Source of the DNA: Bacteriovoracaceae bacterium
GTDB lineage: Bacteria; Bdellovibrionota; Bacteriovoracia; Bacteriovoracales; Bacteriovoracaceae
Length of the DNA stretch: 64,000 bases
Direction: 5' to 3'
NCBI GenBank assembly: GCA_947446575.1
Contig: CANFHC010000004.1
Span: forward strand, 1-64,000
Position 1 is the stretch's first letter. Each line of letters starts with the position of its first letter. Both the position numbers and the translations under genes were made by a program. This document shows, one piece after another, positions 59,709 to 64,000 of this stretch. The notes beneath the pieces were generated by a model. That model was given only the letters and a program-made list of their open reading frames with translations. It was not told where the DNA came from and did not search any database.

Positions 59709-61211
59709 ATGTCCAAGCAAATGCCAAAATTATTAGCAATGGCCGTTCTCCTTCTTTTACCGGTCGTTTCTCAAGCCCTTCCAATTGATTGGCATGGGTC
59801 TTTCGGCGTAGATTCAACTTTAATCAGTGATTACCGCAGAATTAAAGCGAAAGCTTTAAACTCTAATCCTGCAACTGATCTTGGAACACAAGAAGTCCCT
59901 CTTGATTCTGGAAGTAAAGGAAGTGCTTCTTGGCAGAGTTATATTTTTAAACTTAGCCCGACCATGGTGATAAATGATGCAGCAACGTTCTTCGGGGAAC
60001 TCTCTACTGGTTATGCCAACGGTGGATATTTAGGTGATAGTGCACAAACAGATGCAGCTGCTGGTACAACCGTAAATTCAACAACTCCAGTTGGGGCAAA
60101 CGGCGCTCCACTTTACTATCACAACCAAGCACGCGGTCAGAGCGTATTTGTTAAAAAAGCTTATCTAGAACTTTATTCAGACACCGCTACTTATATGATC
60201 GGTCGTCATGCAACTGAATGGGCGCTTGGTGGTATTTACAACGACGGCAGTGACACTTGGGATCGCCACGCATCTTCACGCGATGGAATTACGATGAAAT
60301 TAAAAATCGGAAATTTCCATGTAAGTCCTTTCTGGTCAAAAGTTTCTAATGTCGGCTACACAGACGCCACAAATACAAAAGAATACGGAGCTAGTCTTTT
60401 ATATGACAACCAAGAACGAGATATTGCTTTTGGTATCATGTATGTAAAAAAATCGAGCGGTTCGAATTCTTCAGAATACACAACGACCATGAATGGTGGA
60501 GCTGCGATTGCTATTGGAGAAACTAACTTAACAGTTACTGATCTTTATTTGAAAAAAGTTTTTGGTAAATTTGATTTTGCTGCTGAAGTTCCACTAATGT
60601 CTGGTGACCTAGGAAAAACAACTGCGGCGAATGCGATTACAACTTATTCAGCGAAAGCTTTTCTACTTCAAGGAAACTACAAATGGACTGACACATGGAC
60701 TGTTGGTTTAGACTTAGGTCAAGTTAGTGGACATGATGGAAGCACGAGTAAATTTAGTGCTCTTTATCTAAATCCTAATTTTCAAGTTGCAAATTTACTA
60801 TTCAGATACAACATGACAGCTCTTGGTACCGCTAATAAAGCCGTGAGCGTTTACGATTCATCTATTACGAATGCTCGTTATTATAAACTTCGCTCTAGTT
60901 ACAACTCTGAAAAATGGACTTTCGATTCTGCTCTTATTTTTGCAAAAGCTTTGGAAGTTGCAAAAACAGGAGCTTTTGCCTACAACCATACAACGAATAA
61001 AATTTTCACGGCTCATACTAATCAATCAGATAATCTTGGAACTGAAATTGATTTCAATACAAAATACCATTGGAATAAAGAAATTTCGATTGGAACTGGA
61101 CTTGGTTATTTGTTAACTGGGGATTACTTCAGCTATACCGACAATGCTTCAAAATCAAATGAAGCGAAAAGTTCTCTACTTGTTCAAATAAATACTGCAG
61201 TTACTTTCTAA
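59709..61211 (+). CDS. Outer-membrane beta-barrel (porin-like) protein
   Basis: The 500-residue protein starts at the ATG at 59709 (GGAG eight bases upstream) with a Sec signal (KLLAMAVLLLLPVVSQA). The rest is a run of amphipathic strands with periodic Tyr/Phe and short turns (FVKKAYLELYSDTATYMIGR, GKFDFAAEVPLMSGDLGK, SISIGTGLGYLL-type hairpins), ending in the outer-membrane signature VTF with C-terminal Phe. About 18-20 strands can be drawn, a porin-like size. I recognise no family. A strong promoter and terminator flank it, consistent with abundant expression. Confidence 0.78.
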   Translation: MSKQMPKLLAMAVLLLLPVVSQALPIDWHGSFGVDSTLISDYRRIKAKALNSNPATDLGTQEVPLDSGSKGSASWQSYIFKLSPTMVINDAATFFGELSTGYANGGYLGDSAQTDAAAGTTVNSTTPVGANGAPLYYHNQARGQSVFVKKAYLELYSDTATYMIGRHATEWALGGIYNDGSDTWDRHASSRDGITMKLKIGNFHVSPFWSKVSNVGYTDATNTKEYGASLLYDNQERDIAFGIMYVKKSSGSNSSEYTTTMNGGAAIAIGETNLTVTDLYLKKVFGKFDFAAEVPLMSGDLGKTTAANAITTYSAKAFLLQGNYKWTDTWTVGLDLGQVSGHDGSTSKFSALYLNPNFQVANLLFRYNMTALGTANKAVSVYDSSITNARYYKLRSSYNSEKWTFDSALIFAKALEVAKTGAFAYNHTTNKIFTAHTNQSDNLGTEIDFNTKYHWNKEISIGTGLGYLLTGDYFSYTDNASKSNEAKSSLLVQINTAVTF

Positions 61212-61220
61212 AAAATAAAA

Positions 61221-61246
61221 AAGGGAGCTTTAAGCTCCCTTTTTTA
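61221..61246. terminator. Terminator after the outer-membrane protein gene
   Basis: GGGAGC (61223-61228) pairs with GCTCCC (61234-61239) around TTTAA, preceded by an A-run and followed by seven T, so it works on both strands for the two convergent genes. Confidence 0.9.
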
Positions 61247-61270
61247 TTTCATATAAATTTTTTTTTAAAT

Positions 61271-63280
61271 TTAAATCGAAGGCCATCCGCCAGTTTGAAT
61301 TCCTTGTTGTGCCATCTGAGGCATTTGAAATTGCCCTTGCTGAATTGGAATTTGTGGGTTTACCATTTGTGGATTAAATAATCCTGTATTTCCCATTGCT
61401 GCTGTTTGTCCGCCCATTTGGTATAGAGCTGGGTTGTATGCCGTTGAAACTGGAGCTCCATAATAGTTAGGAAATAAAGTTTCAAAATTATTTTCATAAT
61501 TCGTGTAGGAAGCCCCATATGGCTCATACCCTTCAGCATCGCGAGTTTCTTTATCTACTTGTTTCTTTTGGTACTCATTATAACTTGTACTCATCTTTGA
61601 TAATTTTTCATTACGACCTTTAATAAACAATAAATCTTTTTCACGTTTTTTCAGTTCGGTATTTAGTCTTTGTTGAGCACCATTTCTAAAGGCTGTACAT
61701 TGAACGGGATTGGTTACTCCACCGGTCATACCCATTCCGCAATATTTTTGAAGATTTTTTTGTTCATTTACTTGGTAATTATTCCATCGCTTGTTCATTG
61801 AATCGATTGCAGTAGCACGCTCTTTTTCTGTTCTTTGAAGAGGGTACATAATTCCTTTTCCAACATTGTATTGATCTGTCCAATCATTAAGAGTTTTTTC
61901 AAACTTTTGAATCCCAGCGAATTGCTTTTGGTTGGCATCTTCAAAAGAAATGGCCTTCCCTCTCTTGTCATCATTAGGTCCAGCATATACTTTTCCATAA
62001 AGATAAGATTTTAAGCGAATATCTTCAATTTGTTTTGCAGAATCTGTAATTGCGTATTTTTCCATTACGCTATAAAGGCTTGCAAAAGCAGTATTGGGTC
62101 TTCTTGAGAAAGCACCAACATCTTCATTGATTTTTTTAATTTCGTCGTCGATTGCTTTTAGACGAGAATCATCTTCATCTAAGCTTGCTCTTTGTTTAAT
62201 TAAAACATCAAGACGAGCAATCGCAGGGTTAAGAAATTTATTATCTAATTCTTTTGTCAGATCAGCATACTGACGTGTGAGTTTTTTCGACGTAGCTTCA
62301 TCGATAGTATCTCTTTCTTTTGTAAGACGATCTTCAATTTTTTCCATGTCTTTTTTAATTCTTTCGACATCTTTTTGAACTGCAACCAAATACCCCGCAT
62401 CAAGCTCAGCTTTAATCTTTTCTGCAATATCTTTTAGTGCATCAGCATTACCATAGGCTTTTCTTGCTTCAGCAATTTCTTGGGCTTTACCACCCCTACA
62501 AATTTCCTTAAGCTCAGAGATCATTACATCCTGACCTTTATTTAAATATGTTACTTGTGGCTGAATTTTTTCAGCGCTAAAACATTGATTGTCTTTTGCT
62601 TGAATAGCGACATCTTCATCGATCCCATAAACTGGTGCATAACCATCTTTACCTTTAAAAGATCTTGGGTATCCATATGACAGTTTTACCGATTGTTTTA
62701 CATCTTTAGATTTATCAAAATCATAATCGACAATATAAGAATACTCTGAGTATTCTTTTCCAGCTATCTCATCATGATTTACTTTTCCATCTTTTAATAA
62801 TTTTTTATCTTCAAGACATTTTACGTATTCAGCATATGTTTTCCCATCAGCTGATTCCATCATTATGGTTACATCTTTTGTTTTGGGGTTTTGCACACGT
62901 GTTGCTTTGAACTTTCCACATGTATCAATTATAGCTGGAATTTTTACTAAAACTTTATTATCCGCTCTTTGCTCGAAAGTTAAAGATGATCCATCTCGAG
63001 TAATATTGGAAAAGAAATCAAGTGGAAAATACTTGGAAGCATCTTGATCCATAGTACAAGATTCGTTTCTATTTCCTGCTTGGGTTGAATCGGGAACAGA
63101 TGCGCCAGAAGAACTACTAGAACCACCACCATTACTTGGCTTCGTAGTTGGAGTGTTTGGTCCATCTGAAGTTCTTACCCCTTGGATCTTTGCATAACTT
63201 GCTTGCGACAAGAGAGCACAGGCCATACTAATAGTAAAAAACTTAGTGGCCTTAAACATTGGTTCCGTTTTTTTCTTCAT
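61271..63280 (-). CDS. Large secreted protein with coiled-coil core, orphan
   Basis: The 669-residue protein has a signal peptide after a short basic N-terminus (FFTISMACALLSQASYA) and then a Gly/Ser/Pro-rich linker (residues 40-75). A beta-type region follows (to about 230), with CGKFKATRV and a Cys near YVKCLED, then a long charged helical or coiled-coil segment (about 250-430) with repeated Lys/Glu. A further mixed region leads to a Gln/Met/Gly/Pro-rich low-complexity tail. I recognise no family. The tail and signal suggest a cell-surface or secreted role. GAGG lies nine bases before the ATG. It is transcribed toward the shared terminator. Confidence 0.7.
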   Translation of the reverse strand: MKKKTEPMFKATKFFTISMACALLSQASYAKIQGVRTSDGPNTPTTKPSNGGGSSSSSGASVPDSTQAGNRNESCTMDQDASKYFPLDFFSNITRDGSSLTFEQRADNKVLVKIPAIIDTCGKFKATRVQNPKTKDVTIMMESADGKTYAEYVKCLEDKKLLKDGKVNHDEIAGKEYSEYSYIVDYDFDKSKDVKQSVKLSYGYPRSFKGKDGYAPVYGIDEDVAIQAKDNQCFSAEKIQPQVTYLNKGQDVMISELKEICRGGKAQEIAEARKAYGNADALKDIAEKIKAELDAGYLVAVQKDVERIKKDMEKIEDRLTKERDTIDEATSKKLTRQYADLTKELDNKFLNPAIARLDVLIKQRASLDEDDSRLKAIDDEIKKINEDVGAFSRRPNTAFASLYSVMEKYAITDSAKQIEDIRLKSYLYGKVYAGPNDDKRGKAISFEDANQKQFAGIQKFEKTLNDWTDQYNVGKGIMYPLQRTEKERATAIDSMNKRWNNYQVNEQKNLQKYCGMGMTGGVTNPVQCTAFRNGAQQRLNTELKKREKDLLFIKGRNEKLSKMSTSYNEYQKKQVDKETRDAEGYEPYGASYTNYENNFETLFPNYYGAPVSTAYNPALYQMGGQTAAMGNTGLFNPQMVNPQIPIQQGQFQMPQMAQQGIQTGGWPSI

Positions 63281-63359
63281 ACGAATTTTCCTCTTGGACC
63301 TTAAAGGTCTTAATGGTTCTCATCGTCTTTACGGATTTTTAACTTGGTTACTTTAAAAC

Positions 63360-64000
63360 TTAATCAAAATAATAAGGATCTACGTCTATTTTCAAAGAGA
63401 TAGTATGAGGAGGATGGTAATTTTTGCTGAAAGTCCTAACAAGATTATGAAGTTGATTCACATCCGCACTTCTAATCATTAAAGACCAAGTAAATTTGTT
63501 AACTTTTTTTTCAACCATAGAAGGCTTTGGTCCTAATATTTCCACTTGATTAAAATGTGTATCACATAAAGCACGTAAAGAATTTGCTTGATGCGAGCTC
63601 TCCTTTATAGCGGTCTCTTGAGACTTAGAATTAAAATAAATTAACACTAACTTTTTCATTGGTGGTGAGGAACATAGTTGGCGCATTGGAATTTCATCTT
63701 GATAAAATTCTTCAAAGGTATGTTTCTTTAAATATGAAAAAATTTTATTTTCAGGAGCTAGAGTGTGAACTAAAACTTCTGCATTTTTACCGAATCGCCC
63801 CGCCCTTCCACTTACTTGCGTCAGTGTTTGATAGACTCTTTCGTTTGATCTGAAATCTGGAAAATTAAGTTGAGAGTCGATTCCCAATATAAGTACAAGG
63901 TTTACGTTTTCAAAATTATGTCCTTTTGAGAGCATTTGAGTGCCCACTAAAACATCAATTTCCTTGTTGTGAAATTTTTCCAAAACAGATTCTAGTTGCG
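63360..64000 (-). CDS. priA: Primosomal helicase PriA, C-terminal part (cut by window edge)
   Basis: PriA reloads the replisome at stalled forks. The visible 213 residues are the end of the protein: the helicase motif DVLVGTQMLSKGHNFENVNL, DSQLNFPDFRSNERVYQTL and motif VI TQVSGRAGRFG, followed by the C-terminal domain with SPPMKKLVLIYFNS and VEILGPKPSMVEKK. The start and the zinc-binding region lie beyond the right edge. It is read with the minus strand and ends in this window before the orphan secreted-protein gene. Confidence 0.93.
   Translation of the reverse strand, partial: QLESVLEKFHNKEIDVLVGTQMLSKGHNFENVNLVLILGIDSQLNFPDFRSNERVYQTLTQVSGRAGRFGKNAEVLVHTLAPENKIFSYLKKHTFEEFYQDEIPMRQLCSSPPMKKLVLIYFNSKSQETAIKESSHQANSLRALCDTHFNQVEILGPKPSMVEKKVNKFTWSLMIRSADVNQLHNLVRTFSKNYHPPHTISLKIDVDPYYFD

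Overview
The window is about 64 kb of A/T-rich, gene-dense bacterial chromosome with no mobile element, phage, rRNA or CRISPR array, and no stretch over 300 bases without a gene. The gene set suggests a flagellated, didermic, aerobic member of the Bdellovibrionota, most likely the Bacteriovoracales (Bacteriovorax, Peredibacter or Halobacteriovorax relatives). The evidence is a polar-type flagellar cluster with FliW/CsrA, many lipoproteins and beta-barrel proteins, an IcmF-type B12 mutase, a CHASE2 kinase with an NtrC-type regulator, and heavy peptidoglycan machinery. The assignment is inference from gene content, not from a marker-gene comparison.

Layout. 1-3502 (minus) holds xseB, a patatin-fold lipoprotein without its catalytic residues, and a PBP1A cut by the left edge. 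3745-13139 (plus) is one flagellar block: flgF, flgG, flgA, flgH, flgI, flgJ, flgM, flgN, flgK, flgL, csrA, fliW. It covers rod, P and L rings, hook-filament junction, anti-sigma-28 control and the CsrA-FliW translation switch. 13195-17013 (minus) is a TPR / bamD / AI-2E-type permease / cyclic-nucleotide-binding / TPR-SH3 operon. 17116-21055 (plus) is an arginine or ornithine succinyltransferase-type catabolic operon (transaminase, AstA, AstD). 21050-26240 holds small unknowns, tRNA-Asn, a HExxH protein resembling peptide-modifying enzymes, a YgfZ-TPR fusion with an A-type Fe-S carrier, and an FHA protein. 26242-29966 (minus) is a cobalamin adenosyltransferase with IcmF.

30137-36865 has a ferredoxin, a lipoprotein, and an apparent operon joining a degenerate M48-like membrane protein, a CHASE2 histidine kinase, an NtrC-type regulator, lspA and lgt. 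36978-37943 is a strongly structured leader followed by an endonuclease IV-like gene. 37983-42934 includes an AmgK/MurU pair (MurNAc salvage), a second degenerate M48-like lipoprotein and a LysM lipoprotein. 43041-47704 (plus) has a beta-barrel protein, a tiny lipoprotein, folK, acyl-CoA dehydrogenase and ETF. 47739-52006 (minus) has mostly unknown envelope proteins and a cysteine-free Mrp ATPase. 52109-64000 holds a HAMP protein, an Slt-type lytic transglycosylase, ychF, pth, prs, tRNA-Gln, a second class A PBP, an outer-membrane barrel, a large orphan secreted protein and the C-terminal part of priA.

How it fits together. Three themes recur. The first is building and recycling cell wall: two class A PBPs, a lytic transglycosylase, AmgK/MurU and a LysM protein. 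The second is envelope lipoprotein biology: Lgt, LspA, BamD and many lipoproteins. The third is acyl-CoA oxidation and mutase chemistry feeding ETF. Three proteins with hydrolase folds but lost catalytic residues sit near these envelope genes. The main candidates for something undescribed are the orphan HExxH protein, the leader RNA before the endonuclease IV-like gene, the inactive-enzyme lipoproteins, the signal-peptide-like extension on FlgG, and the two-component/lipoprotein-maturation operon. UUG start codons preceded by strong Shine-Dalgarno sequences are used repeatedly, and several starts were set on that basis.
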